The notes beneath the pieces were generated by a model. It did not search any database, had not been told where the DNA came from, and saw nothing but the letters and a program-made list of their open reading frames with translations. The position numbers and the translations under genes were made by a program. DNA of 64,000 bases from Guyanagaster necrorhizus. Its lineage: Eukaryota > Basidiomycota > Agaricomycetes > Agaricales > Physalacriaceae. Shown here one piece after another: positions 46,102 to 57,428 of the stretch (within the stretch, counting starts at the first letter, position 1; every line of letters starts with the position of its first letter). The DNA is taken from the NCBI RefSeq assembly GCF_019112545.1, contig NW_025064930.1, positions 1 through 64,000 of the forward strand. The letters run 5' to 3'.

Positions 46102-48280
46102 ATGGCTGGCTTTGATAATACCTTGGGTGCGCTATTGGTCGGTGGGCTCGTGGCCATGGCGTATGTCTCTCTCTCGGGCTTCTTGAGCAAAAAAGCTGAC
46201 TTGATTTTATTTTTTAGGTTGTGGGGCATAACGTGTGTGCAGACGTATACGTTCTTCACGACGAATCAGAGAGATCAGGCGGCCTTCAAGTTGCTTGTGA
46301 GTCGTGTTTTGCGTTTTTGTGTATGTGGATGGAATTCCGATGGATGGTGCTTAGATCGCGTTCCTTCTGTGAGTTAAACCCCCCTCGTGGTAATCGAAAA
46401 AAAAAAAACTTTTGAAAAGCGTCTTGGATACGTTCGACTCGGTGTTGAACGGGCACATTCTCTATTTCTATCTCGTCAAGAACTATTTGAACCCTTTGGC
46501 TATATACGCGCCGACTTGGTGCGTCGCGTCGTCCTTCGTGGTTTGATTTTTTTTTTTCATTTTTTTTCATCGCGTCGTAGGAGTGTGATCGTGAGTAGTT
46601 ATCCTGCTGTGTTTTTTTTTTGTTTTGTTTTTCTATGGGCGAAGTGTGGCTGAGATGGGTTTAGCTCCATGTAGCGATCACGGTGGGTTGGGTTTTTATC
46701 TCCATCGTGTCCACAGAGTCCCTTATTATGCCCCCCTCCCCTCTCTTTCACCCACCCACGCATACAGTCGATCTCCGATTTTATAATCCGGAGGTGAGTT
46801 TCGGAGCACCCCACCTCCCCCCTCGTATTGGGTTGGTTTCGGCTCATGCACTCACACCACACTAGTATGTTCGCTCGCCGGGTGTACCGATGTAGGAGAA
46901 ACGAACGACTCTTGCTGCGTGCGTTGATTGGGGTTTTTTTTTAGTGAGTAATGGGAATAAAGTGATAACGCTGTGGATTGTGAGGGGGCGTTCCGTTCCC
47001 TCTCCTAGACCGATGATTCACTGATCTTTCAGGCGGCGGTATCGGCTACGGACTTAGGTATGGCATCGATTCATGAATATGGATACAGCACGAGGGCGTA
47101 ATCAATCAATCAATCATAGTCTGTGGGATCGGTGAGTTTGTCGATCCGTACTTCCTTCTATCAGGCTGGAGAGGTTTTTTCTGATTGAAAACAAAAAAAA
47201 AACTCAAATTTTCCCGCATGTTAGTGATCACCGCTAAAGCGTCCGTTGGGCTTGTCTTTTTTTTTTTCTCTTCGAAAGAATAACTAAAAGCTTTCTGAAT
47301 CGTATAGGTTTGGGATCTCGAGCTATCTCGAGCTGGATACACTCTCGGTGCGTGTTGTTTTTTGCGCGCGTGGTGGTTCGGGGCGTTTACTTGTGCCAGT
47401 CGCTGTTGTACTTGAACTTTGCAGCTGGTACCACGAGCGATGTGAGCGTTGCGCTCGCATTGTGTTATTATCTCTACATCTCACGTACGGGGTTCCCGAG
47501 GTAATAAAATAAAATAAAACAAAGCTCCGAGTCGAGGCTGATCAGTATTGCCCTAGGACCGACTCACTGATAACTATTCTCATGGCGTACACGGTGAACA
47601 CCGGATTGGTCGTCGCGTGCGTGTGGTTTTTCATATCGCCCGTTTTTTCCTCTCACACCAACTGGACCGTTCGGGCAGCGTCGACGCCGCATTAGGCATC
47701 CTTACGTATGCTGCGATGCCGCACAACCTCATATTCCTCGGTAGGTTTTGGCTTCAAGGCTCTGGGACTTCATCTCCTTACACATTAATATTAGGCTTTT
47801 ACTTGCTCCTAAGCAAACGTGAGTGCCACACACATATGCGGGCCTAATCATCCACGGACTGATGGGGGTTTCCATCCACCTAACCCAAGTCTACCTAAAC
47901 TCGTACCTTGCCAGCCTCAACGCCCGACAAGGGCTGCGCGAAATGAGCAACCAGCCAGTGTCTATCCAGTTCACAAACTTTGCCCAATCTTCCGGCCGGT
48001 TCACGAATGCGAGTGAAGGTGAGGAAATACAGTCGTCACGGCCTGTGTTGGGCGAGAAGGTGGGTGGGACTCACTGAAGGGCCTCCTGGTAATTGCACCC
48101 GAGCTCAACTCGCTTTTTGTTTTTGTTTGTTTTTTTTTCCAGCGATCACATCCGACGGCACTGTCACTCGAAACGGGTAATTTGCAGAAGAGATCCCTGC
48201 CAGATAGTAGCGCCAGTTCGAACCCTTCTACGCCCATCACTGCAACGACGGCGACGTTGACTCCGGTTCTGGCAGTGTGA
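46102..48280 (+). CDS. Seven-transmembrane protein, DUF6534 type
   Basis: Sixteen exons by my splicing (first 46102-46160, last 48143-48280) give 345 aa in one frame. Hydrophobic segments include NTLGALLVGGLVAMA at the start, WGITCVQTYTFF, the LDTFDSVLNGHILYFYLVKNY block, FAAGTTSDVSVALALCYYL, and TDSLITILMAYTVNTGLVVA. The order and motifs (MWGITC-like, DTFD, TSDVxVALALCYYL, SRTGF, TDSLI) are those of the agaricomycete DUF6534 family, multi-pass membrane proteins of unknown function. The cytoplasmic C-tail is Ser/Thr-rich. Exons 3 (14 nt) and 5 (10 nt) are tiny; a GT...AG pair at 47348-47400 is left unspliced because removing it breaks frame. The family has no known ligand. Confidence 0.75.
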
Positions 48281-48511
48281 AATCCAGCCGCCGGCCGGGG
48301 GGTGTCGAGTGGATCTGCTACTTCTATACATATTTATTATTCATACCTCTGCTTGTTCATACCTCTGCTTGTACAAAACGCCGAGATAGCGTACTAAATG
48401 AATACCACCACCGCTGCGTGTACATTAGTTCATAATGGACGCGGGATTCGATCTGCATTCAAGCGGATTGTATGTACATGCATTCAGTTGTGAGGTAACT
48501 AGTGCCCTCAA
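48281..48511. other. Convergent intergenic spacer
   Basis: Short spacer between the 3' ends of the 7TM and beta-galactosidase genes; a short direct repeat ('ttcatacctctgcttgt') occurs near 48341-48374. Confidence 0.5.
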
Positions 48512-51500
48512 TTATACACGACCTGCGGGAGACCAGCGAGGATTGTTGGTAACTATGCCACCCGGCCCACCTTTATACACGGCGTCCACACTGAGCTGCA
48601 GGTCGGGGGCAATAGTCGTATTAGCCTCCATCGCCCAGAGAGCAACAGCGACAGTGCTACGGATGCGATTGTCAGAATGTAATTCTTTCTACCTTCCGTT
48701 TTGAGAAATTAGGTAGGGCTCACTTGGTTCCACTGTAATCCAGAATGCCTTGATGAACCGGGAACTTAGCTTGCGGCCTGGACTTGGTTTGTCAGTTATT
48801 CTGCCAGCGAATGACATGATGTCCAACTTGCCCTAGATTTCCGACTCGCTTTCCCATCATCCAGCCATTAACAAACAGGTACACCCGGTAGGGCTGACCG
48901 AGCGGTTCATTGAAGTTGAACGACATAGGCACGTCAAAACCTTCTGGAATGTCCAGATCAAATGTCGTCACGAAGAAGCCAACACCTGCTGCAGACTCTG
49001 GTAAACCATCATTTAGATCCCTCGACTTCCATGACGACGTATCGAATCCAGGCAAGTGCCAGCCTTTACGCTCGCCGTAAAGACCCCCCTCGTTGAACAC
49101 GCCACGGGTCTTGTCAGGAAAGCTAAACAATCATGAGCGATGTGCGATATATGTATTTCACATTGGCGGTGGCACCCACTCCGTGTATCCCCCGATTTTC
49201 CCCTGAACCCGCCACTGTGTGAACTTGCCGGTGTTCAGCTGAAATCCACGAATGCCACGAGGACTTTTAGAAGCATTGGTATTTGCTATGCATCACGACA
49301 AATGTTAGACGGTTGACAGCAACTGAGAACATAGGCACGCACTTCCAGAAGTCTCATTCAGGCCCATGTTGTCCTGCCAAGGAATGAGTAAATTCTGCCT
49401 CAGAAGTGTATTGTGCATACCTGGACTACTGTGATGATATTGTCCCCCGGTAAAACTGCGCCTTCGGGGAAAATGAATACGTCATCTGTCTCCTCGAGGA
49501 TATTTTTATTGTTGGTTGAACTGCGAATTGAATACACGACATCAGTACCGCAGCGTATAGATTTATTGAATATCTCACTTTCCGTAAGACGTATTCAAGA
49601 AGATATTATTGAGCCAAACGCTTGCGGCAAATGCTAGGGCCGGGCCGATATCAGTCCGCGCATCGGAGAAACAGGCAACATCGTGCTTTCACCTTCGCCA
49701 CCGTTTATGGAGAGATTGACACTCTTCTCGGCTCCCGTGCCGTTGAAATGTCCTCTCCAAAGTACAATATTTTCGCAGCTGCAAGCTCAAGGTATTTCAT
49801 TCAATAATTCGATATGACAAGAAAATGACACATACAATCCGTAATCGCATCCGTACAAAATTGTCCCGTCGGAATAATACGGTTTGAGAGGGATATTGGT
49901 CGTGGTATGGTTCGCGACGACAAATGAACCATCGTCGAACGTTGGTTGAATCTCCGGCAAGCTGTCTCGGAACTTCCATCCCTCCAACGTCGGAGCCACT
50001 GCGAAGTCCACGGATGCCGACGACATGGAGAGATCTCCTATTAGACCTCCGATTTCCGTCAAGGATGAGGATGCATGGACTGATAACGCAACGCCGTTCC
50101 ATGTTACAGAACTAATCACAGCAGGAGCTATGATTGTCAACGGTGTACTGGCGTTGAGGTCGCCTTTCAACGCAAGCACCGTTCCTGATATGCTAGCCGA
50201 GCGCACGAGATACGGTCCACCCACGAGGACGGACTCATTAGTCCCCAGACCCCAATAATTGCGCAGTGAACTATTGGCGTCTCCAGGAATGACAGGTGCC
50301 CAGAAGGTGGCGACGGTGTCAGAGTCGGCAAACAGCACCAATTGCGAGTCGGAATCGTAGACCGTCACTAGGCCTTGAGTCCCAGTAGGGAAGGAGAAGA
50401 TTGTAATAACGGAGCTCGGCGTGAGCGTGGCTCGGAATGATGAAGTATCATATTGCTTTCGGAAGGAGCGGCCTGTGAGCGATAAAGCGATTTCATGCTC
50501 TTGGGAAGCATCTCCATAGATGAAGAGGACATCTCTACCGTCAATGACGCCGGCGAAATATATTGGTGCCGTGGAATACAACAGACGTGAAGAGCCGAAG
50601 GCGTAATTAGACACGATGACTTTAGACTGTCGTCCACCTAGTGTAACTGCTGAGGCGATAATCGGAATCTGAAGGTCACCCTCTACTGTAGCAACGTTAA
50701 TCTTGAAGTCGGTGATATCACTAGCCACAAGTGGTAAGCGTCACGAACAAACTTCCAATTCGAATGAACCCTTACGTGGAGGTGGAATTGGTATGTCTTA
50801 CGATGTAAAATCCAGCTTGTGTATCAGGGTTGAGGAGGTAAGTCGCAAAGACCGCTTCGGACGACAAGATTGAAAGACCCGTGGAACTGTCAGCAATCCA
50901 ATCTGTCTTGTGGAATTCCGGTGAGCTTCGGATGAACAGGCACTGCCTTTTCAGTTCGTCGTATTTTGTCGTCAATTGCCGAGCTTCATCAATCTGAACC
51001 AGTCTGAACTCTAGCGCGCCGAGTTGAATTAAGCTGACTTACGGAAGCTCCGTAGTCGTATGAGGTGTAAACCTTCCCAAAGTTAGCACTAGTTTGATCT
51101 AAAAAGTACATCAAGGATTACCCCACTGGTTTAGGAAGTCAGCCAGGTATGGTAGAAGCAGCATAGCATAGTCAGCTTACTGGAATGGTATTGCCCCCCA
51201 CGATGTACCACTACGGAATGACATAAGAAACGGCACAGAGAGACAATTATTTCATCGACAAACCCATAAAGCATGTAGTAACTTGTCAGCTTCGCGTTGC
51301 TGGCCCATAACTGGAGATAAAAAACAGACATGAAATCTGGACCAGTTAGTGCGGCGCAAAGAGCATAGCCTAAGATAGTTAAGTAAGAAGCCGATATGAA
51401 AACACTTTAGTACATTACCCGGTGCAGTTGGTCCCCAAGCATCAAATGAACCTCCCTGGAACTCTGCCCAGGTTAGATCAGCTTAGCATATAGAAGACAA

Positions 51501-52789
51501 AGAAGCCGGGCGCACCGGGGAAATACCAAGGCTGAGATGGATTGGCTGCTTCGTGATATTGATGGTAATTCAAGGTAACCCCATTCCAGTCCAAGGGATG
51601 AGAGCAGTCGAAACCTTGAGGATAAGAATCCAATCTGATGAGGCAACAATAAGAAGAGTAAGAGAGAACTGAAGAAGAAGACTGACCCATAAAGATCGAC
51701 AGCGCCCTGAGTAGAAGCAATTTCGTCAGCATGACATGTTTCGAAGCGACTAAAACGAACCCACAGTCCCATTGATGAAGTTACGACCCTCTCCTGGGTC
51801 ATTGTAGGTAAGGGGCAATGCAATGCTTGAATTGCGATAGACTTCTTCAAGCTCAGCAAAGTACTCTCCACCGATGCTCTGAGTGAATTCGTTATCTGAA
51901 ATAGCGATTCAGTATCAGCAGTCTTCGCACTAGAAGAAGAAGCAAACCAATCTGTATAGCTGAAAAAGTGTGAGATCAGGACAAAACGCGTCAAAACAGC
52001 GACGCGCTCACCAATTACAGGCCCTCCTTCGGTGATTTGATACGGGGCTGTCTCTTCGATGATCCCGAGAATATAATCCATCCATGCTTCTTTCCAATCG
52101 GGCGCGCTTGTTCGCAGCGTTCCAGCAACTTCTGATGTAGCCCAATGGGCTATGCCACCTGCAGAAGTCTCTGCATTGATATACTAGAAAGGGTGAGCAC
52201 ATATCGACAAATGAAATCAGCGCAACTGACTGGACCTAGTGATATCTAAGTTGAGCGCCCTAGAACGGCGAAGGAGCACTAATACACACCAGGACGTAGA
52301 ACGATCCAAATACCCGCATCCAAAGCTGCCTCGTACAGCGGCTTCAGGGCACGAAAGCCGTCAAAGTCCACGACACCACGCGACGGGTTGAGGAGACCCA
52401 TGTGAACATAGACACTGACAGCATTCAGGCCTGATGCCTTGACTTTTTGCAGGATGTCGGGCCATAAGGATGGAACAGGTAGCCGAAATGTATGGAATTC
52501 CCCCGAGCTAAATAATCATCTGTATCAGACGTTTTAACCGAATAGAGAATACTGACTGTAAGAAGATCCTTTGACCGCGTAGCGACAAACTGTAGTTGTC
52601 AAAGGAGACTTGGTCGGTGAATGAAGCCACGCGACGATGCAAAGTGTCATCATGGACGATAGACCTGGCAAGCGCCCCAACACTGTTCCCGTAAAGTAGA
52701 ACGGAAAGCCACGACCAAAAGAGTAGGGCAGCCGTCCATCGTCGAAAGAGATCAGTCGGTGTACTGCGGAAGTCGGAAGAGATGTTCAT
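48512..52789 (-). CDS. Beta-galactosidase, glycoside hydrolase family 35
   Basis: Large multi-exon minus-strand gene (roughly 1000 aa), start ATG at 52789, stop at 48512-48514. GH35 enzymes release terminal beta-galactose from polysaccharides and oligosaccharides. The N-terminus has a hydrophobic segment (TAALLFWSWLSVLLYG), a secretion signal or anchor. The catalytic barrel follows: SGEFHTFRLP, SVYVHMGLLNPSRG, WIVLRPG, INAETSAGG, IQIDNEF (acid/base Glu of the NE motif), LTYNDPGEG, then PWYFPEFQGGSFDAWG (nucleophile Glu) and LYGGTSWG. One long exon (50728-49787) encodes the middle beta domains. C-terminal jelly-roll parts end in GKRVGNLGPQAKFPVHQG, YSGTNTVAVALWA and NPRWSPAGRV. The intron at 48831-48778 has a GC donor (GCAAGT). 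No internal stop was seen in the parts I spliced. A solo LTR lies 268 bp upstream. Confidence 0.85.
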
Positions 52790-53057
52790 TTCAAGGATCG
52801 CCCGGTATTATTTTCAACAGCGACACTTTTTAAGGCGAGCCGTGTGCGAACATAGGACGTTGGTATGCGTTGGACGGGATCCCATGACCCACACTGTATC
52901 ACGGGAACGAGAGTCGAAGCACCCAGAATTGTCCTCGGGCCGTTTATATCTGTTGGAAAGTTCAGAGACCATGGACACTGAGAGAGCTGGCTTCTATAGT
53001 TACCGAGGATTATCCGCAAGATATCATCCACCACAACGCGTCTATGCCGAGTCTTCT

Positions 53058-53274
53058 TGTTGGGATTTTGCTGGAAAGTTCTAGAAAGGGCAATCCGGCA
53101 TCATGCCGAGAGTTGATGAGTAAGCTCGAGAGAAAGAGAAAGTTGTAGTAAATTCTAGATATAAGTCTGGAGAGTATAAATACAAGCTCTGTAGGAGCTG
53201 TAGAATAAGGAGTTCATACCTTCTGGCCTTACCAGCCTGGAGTCTACCCTGCGCATCACCGAGGATTTCCAACA
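53058..53274 (-). mobile_element. Solo LTR, family TGTTGG...CCAACA, copy 3
   Basis: 217 bp with TGTTGG/CCAACA ends and a perfect 5-bp target-site duplication CTTCT (53053-53057 and 53275-53279). Minus orientation, same strand as the GH35 gene downstream, and its TATTTATA box points towards that gene. Near-identical to copy 2, so the insertion is recent. Confidence 0.85.
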
Positions 53275-55780
53275 CTTCTGTAACTCAAAGAAGTAACACA
53301 CGAAAGAGCTACCAAAGATATGCAGTCTTGGTCGGGCCGTGCCATACTCGCCACTGGAACAAAATCCATTAGCTTCGACCCGATGTACGGTTGAGCTGGA
53401 GGATGCACCTTGTAAACAGGGCTTACGGAAAGGATGGCATTTTTGAACACTGGCTGTCGAGGTGAATGTGTAAAACAGAAGATTAGATCGACTATCAGAC
53501 AAGTGTTAGCAAAGCACCGAGTGGAGCTGAAGCTGTAGTCTTACCATATAAGTCGGGTTCACGTGTATAAGTGAATTTCACAAGGCATCCTTTTTCCGAA
53601 TCTCGTGGACATTTGACTGTACGCGGTGTAACTTGCACGTTGATCACCCTGTCCATCGTCGGTCGTTTTAGCGATACATTCTACTTGGGACCCGCGAAGC
53701 TAGACAGCCGACGTACACTGAAGGAGTTGAAACTGTAAAACTGGTGATCTGCATACCGAGGATGCAGGCGAGAGGAAAATGAATTATATAACATCATATA
53801 GATAAAAGAGGGTCGTGGAGAAGGACGCGATGAGTGGTGACTATGCTCGTCCCTGACGATAGCAGACTTCGGTTCTATCAGGACTGAGCGTGACACGAGG
53901 CTGAGGATGTAGCTAGTGCGTAGAATGCGTCCAAAAGGCTCTTGTAAGCCTGGAAGGCACGTACTCGGACGGCAAGTGAACGTAGCGGCGCCGTCCTATT
54001 TCCCGAGGAAAGCAAAGTGATATCACATGCGGTTACGACCCGCTTGAGATTGTCACCTGGAAAAGGATTGGAGACCATGACTGTCGATTGGCTACGATGA
54101 GTATGTGTTCCATACATCAGAAGGAATGATGACTCACTTCTGCTACAACCTCGCAGGCTCGTCCAGTACTGGCGACGAAATCCGAGCCTGTGGTAGCAAG
54201 CGAGGTCCTAACGACAGCCTCGAACATGTCCAGACTAAGGAGCCTACCAAAAGGATATTAACACATCTTTTGGAACCAGTCAACGGGTCCTGCCAATTTC
54301 TGCAATGGAAGATGATCACTTAATGAAACTACGTATCACGAATAACGAGTACTTACGTCGTCGACGTCAGCACTTAGTTGTCTTATCTTGTTCTCAGCAT
54401 TGTCAAGCATCTACCTTCTTGCAGTCGTCATCGATGCTTCTGGTGCACCAAGCACATGCTCCACCATCAGCTCGCTTCCGAAGTGAAATATACGAGACGC
54501 AGATACATGTGGTGGATCACCATAAGTTGCTATTATTGTTGACTGTCACAACAAAAAAAAAATGAACGCAGTGACGGGCGACACCTGTTAGGCGAAGAGA
54601 ACAGTGCAGAACGAGTTAACGGTCTATGTGTTCTGGTCTGGCCTAGTCTGCAGTTGATCAATGGTGGTGTTCCCGGAGGCGTGTAGTGAATATGTTTGGT
54701 AAACGAACTGGGCCAACGCGATGCGGGTCTGTTCTTGGGTGATAGCCAGCTAGCTCATTAAACAAGTCATCTCTGTTTTAGGTCGGGAATGATCGTTCAT
54801 TAATTTGCATGATGGGCTAATGCGGAATGCAAAGCCAGGAAGTTTTGGAGTATCCTTCTTGATTGGAGCTCTTCCGAACATCTTTTGACACAGTTCTCGT
54901 GTATCGCCAACGAAAAACTGGGTGTGGGGGAAGTGTCGGCGGTGATAGATACTCTGTGAAGAAGTGGGCAGGAAAAATGGGTATTGAAACGATAGCGGGC
55001 TTGCGCCACTACAAGTGCCTGGATCCACCAGTGATTGACCGGTGGCTAAAGGCGACGACGAGCATCTGCCTTCGAAAGTTTGGGGTCTTCGCGAGAGTCG
55101 AACGACAACTGAACGGCCACAACGTCACACCCGTTCGGGACGACGGCGTGGGAATGTCGTCTTTGAAAGAGTACGTGGTAGACAACAATTGCGCAATGAT
55201 CCTAAGAAGGGTATTGGTTTGGACAGCGCAAGACTCTTTACGAAAACGATGATGACGAACTTCGAGTCGTTAAATGATGACAAGCGCTGAGATTCAACAT
55301 GAATGAAATGAAGGAAAACACGTGGCTCCGCACAAGATCCGAATGAACGTACATCTTCGTAGATGAGCATCGTGATTAACAGGGTTGCACACTATGTCGC
55401 CTTCTGGGTAAAGATCGAAGGAAGACCATGCACCGAGGATATGGCTATGAAGGCGAGTGGTGCCTCCACCCATCGTACTAGAACCAGAAGTTAGAATGGG
55501 TCCTTCGACAGGTGGAAAATGGGAGAAATAGCGTTCGTCGTTACATCGTCGATTGCGGAAACGAATCGGCACGATTTAGTCGCGCTTCTGTCAGCTCCGA
55601 CTACGTCTGCTGGGGAGCTAAGGAGACGACCGAGTGGTGCGCTAAGTCTGCAAAGGGTGCCGACACGGTGGACAATAATAACGTTCCGATAGCATCTAGG
55701 TTCGATGCGACAGCAACCTGGTCTGCCTATAGACTGACGTGGAGAGGACTGATGAGAGCAATTCGACTATGTTTAGCCCA
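53275..55780 (-). other. Possible unidentified multi-exon gene or gene fragments
   Basis: Several minus-strand segments look coding but cannot be joined with confidence: 55572-55294 (SGSSTMGGGTTRLHSHILGA), 55009-54800 (ARYRFNTHFSCPLLHRVSIT), a stretch near 54250-54140 (DMFEAVVRTSLATTGSDFVA), 54117-53878 (VSNPFPGDNLKRVVTACD) and 53450-53290 (YKVHPPAQPYIGSKLMDFVP). I do not recognise the family. The last segment is interrupted by the solo LTR. It may be one decayed gene or two. Confidence 0.3.
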
Positions 55781-55816
55781 ACGGTAGCTTTTGTGGCCAT
55801 TTTAAACCGATATTAG

Positions 55817-55962
55817 TGTTGAAGTAGCACACCCTCCATGTCGCTCTTACCTTACATAATCATAGCTACCAATACTGGAGATCGAAAGTCAATGCTTACT
55901 AGCTTTTGACTTTTGACTCCAGACCTGGCTTTCCCGCCGCGCTATGCAACCTGCTCTCAACA
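55817..55962 (+). mobile_element. Short copia-type LTR (5' LTR)
   Basis: 146 bp with perfect TGTTGA...TCAACA termini. It is immediately followed by a primer-binding-site-like sequence and then, ~135 bp on, by a copia gag frame on the same strand. The matching 3' LTR is not in the window because the element is cut off at 56913. Confidence 0.65.
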
Positions 55963-55976
55963 GGTTATGGGCCCCG
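55963..55976 (+). other. Primer-binding site resembling complement of initiator tRNA-Met anticodon arm
   Basis: GGTTATGGGCCCC directly abuts the LTR end. It resembles the complement of the initiator tRNA-Met anticodon stem-loop, the site used by copia elements primed by a half-tRNA. The match is from memory of the tRNA, not computed. Confidence 0.5.
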
Positions 55977-56097
55977 CGCCTTACTAAGCCAAGCAAACTT
56001 TTTTTGTTCCCTCTCGCGAACCATTCACTAGACATCGAAGTCTCACTCACTTTCCTAAGGGATATCACTATCCATTTGGAAGTTGCATCCACCCATC

Positions 56098-56904
56098 ATG
56101 GGCCTCCACACACTCTCTAACCCCAATGGTCTCTCCTTTTTTTCTCACACCACAATGAATGACTCAGATGTCATTGACACCACCAAATGTGGCTTTCCCA
56201 ACCTCCACACTGGCAACTGGAACCACTTTTCACCTTCATTCGAGGCCTACATGTGCATCAAGGGGCTATTCGGCCACTTTGACAGCACTGAGGAGCCACC
56301 AGAGCAAGTCAACCCTAGTGAACTCACAAAGCTCAAAAAAAAGGAGATGAAAGCTTACCTTCAAGCTTGTTCATCTGCAGCAGGATACCTTTGGCTTTGC
56401 ATTGATGAATCACAGTGTGCCCATGTCAGTCTCCTCATGTGTAAGCCCACAGCTATGTGGTTGAAACTGAAAGACATTCACCAACAGCAAAAACTGGGCA
56501 CCTGTTTCAATGTCTATGATGCCTTATTCAGCATTTGGAAGGATGATGGAGAGTCCCTCTCTACTCTTGTTGGACTTGTCTCACAAGCTATACAAGACAT
56601 CAAAGCACTCCACCCCAAAAAGTTCACCATCAATCAACTTGATGAAGAGCTTCAATCTATGACTCTCATCCATGCCCTCCCATCTGATTATGACAATTTT
56701 GTGTCATCAGTCCTTCTTCTTCATTCCCTCAGTCTTGACAAACTTGTTGCTGCCTTCCACACCAAAGAGATGCAGCACTGCTCTCATGACACCACTTTAG
56801 CAACATCATTCAAAGTGAGTGCTGTCAGAGTCCAAGCCACTCATGTGGCATCATCTGATACCACCTGCAGCTGGTGCACCATGTTAAGCCCAAATTCCAC
56901 ATGA
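56098..56904 (+). pseudogene. Copia gag polyprotein fragment (UBN2-type)
   Basis: An open frame of 268 codons encodes a copia-type gag: NLHTGNWNHF, WLCIDESQCAH, MWLKLKDIHQQQ, the LDEELQSMTLIHALPSDYDNFV block, and the beginning of a zinc knuckle (CSWC). It stops at 56904, just before a chromovirus LTR that starts at 56914, so the knuckle, protease, integrase and RT are missing. CpG is almost absent. The first ATG in frame is 56098; 56155 is an alternative. Gag would package the element RNA. Confidence 0.8.
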
Positions 56905-56913
56905 CTATCAACA

Positions 56914-57415
56914 TGTGATAAACTGTTCAGAACCTCACACTTTGGGTTAGACTGACAGAGTTCACTGATGTGTCAATAGAGTTGTGTAGTCAAGGTATTT
57001 GCAAGTCACTCAAGAGTAGATGGTGAAGAATAAACTTTAGCTTGAAGCTGGAGTATTACAGTGAGAGCTACTCTACTTAAATACTAAATCCTTATTGTTC
57101 CAAGAATATAACTACCTAATTATCCTTGCTGGTGCTGTGTAGCATATTGTCCAGCTGTTACTAAGATACCTACAAAAAGTATTGTCCTGCTGTTGTGCTG
57201 TTACTGCTGTTACTGCTGCACAAAGATAAGAGAGGCTTCTCTGTCATTGTGCTGTTGCATGACTTCACAGCAGCGATCAGAATTGGGGTAGTGCTGATGA
57301 CTAAGCATTCCCATGATCCTAAGCACCTGGTCTAGGCACTCTGACAAAGCAGAAATAGAGGTCAATCCCAAATAAATCAAGGAAAAAGGAAAGAAAAATA
57401 AGAAAAATCATAACA
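56914..57415 (-). mobile_element. Chromovirus LTR (3' LTR of element 1)
   Basis: 502 bp reading, on the minus strand, TGTTATG...TCACA. It directly follows the polypurine tract at the end of the minus-strand pol region. Related but not identical to 60727-61136. It truncates the copia gag on its left. Confidence 0.7.
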
Positions 57416-57428
57416 TTACCCCCTTCTT
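57416..57428 (-). other. Polypurine tract of chromovirus element 1
   Basis: On the minus strand AAGAAGGGGGTAA immediately precedes the LTR start TGTTATG; the second element has a similar tract next to 61136. Confidence 0.6.

Noticed and set aside
47348..47400. Canonical-looking GT...AG intron in the 7TM gene
   Set aside because: Removing it breaks the frame into LYLNFAAGTTSDV, which is conserved; the unspliced reading stays open.
31428..48280. RiPP biosynthetic cluster around the peptide precursor (P450 as tailoring enzyme)
   Set aside because: No UstY/DUF3328-type oxidase or peptidase was seen nearby, the P450 is over 10 kb away, and an F-box and a zinc-finger gene lie between.
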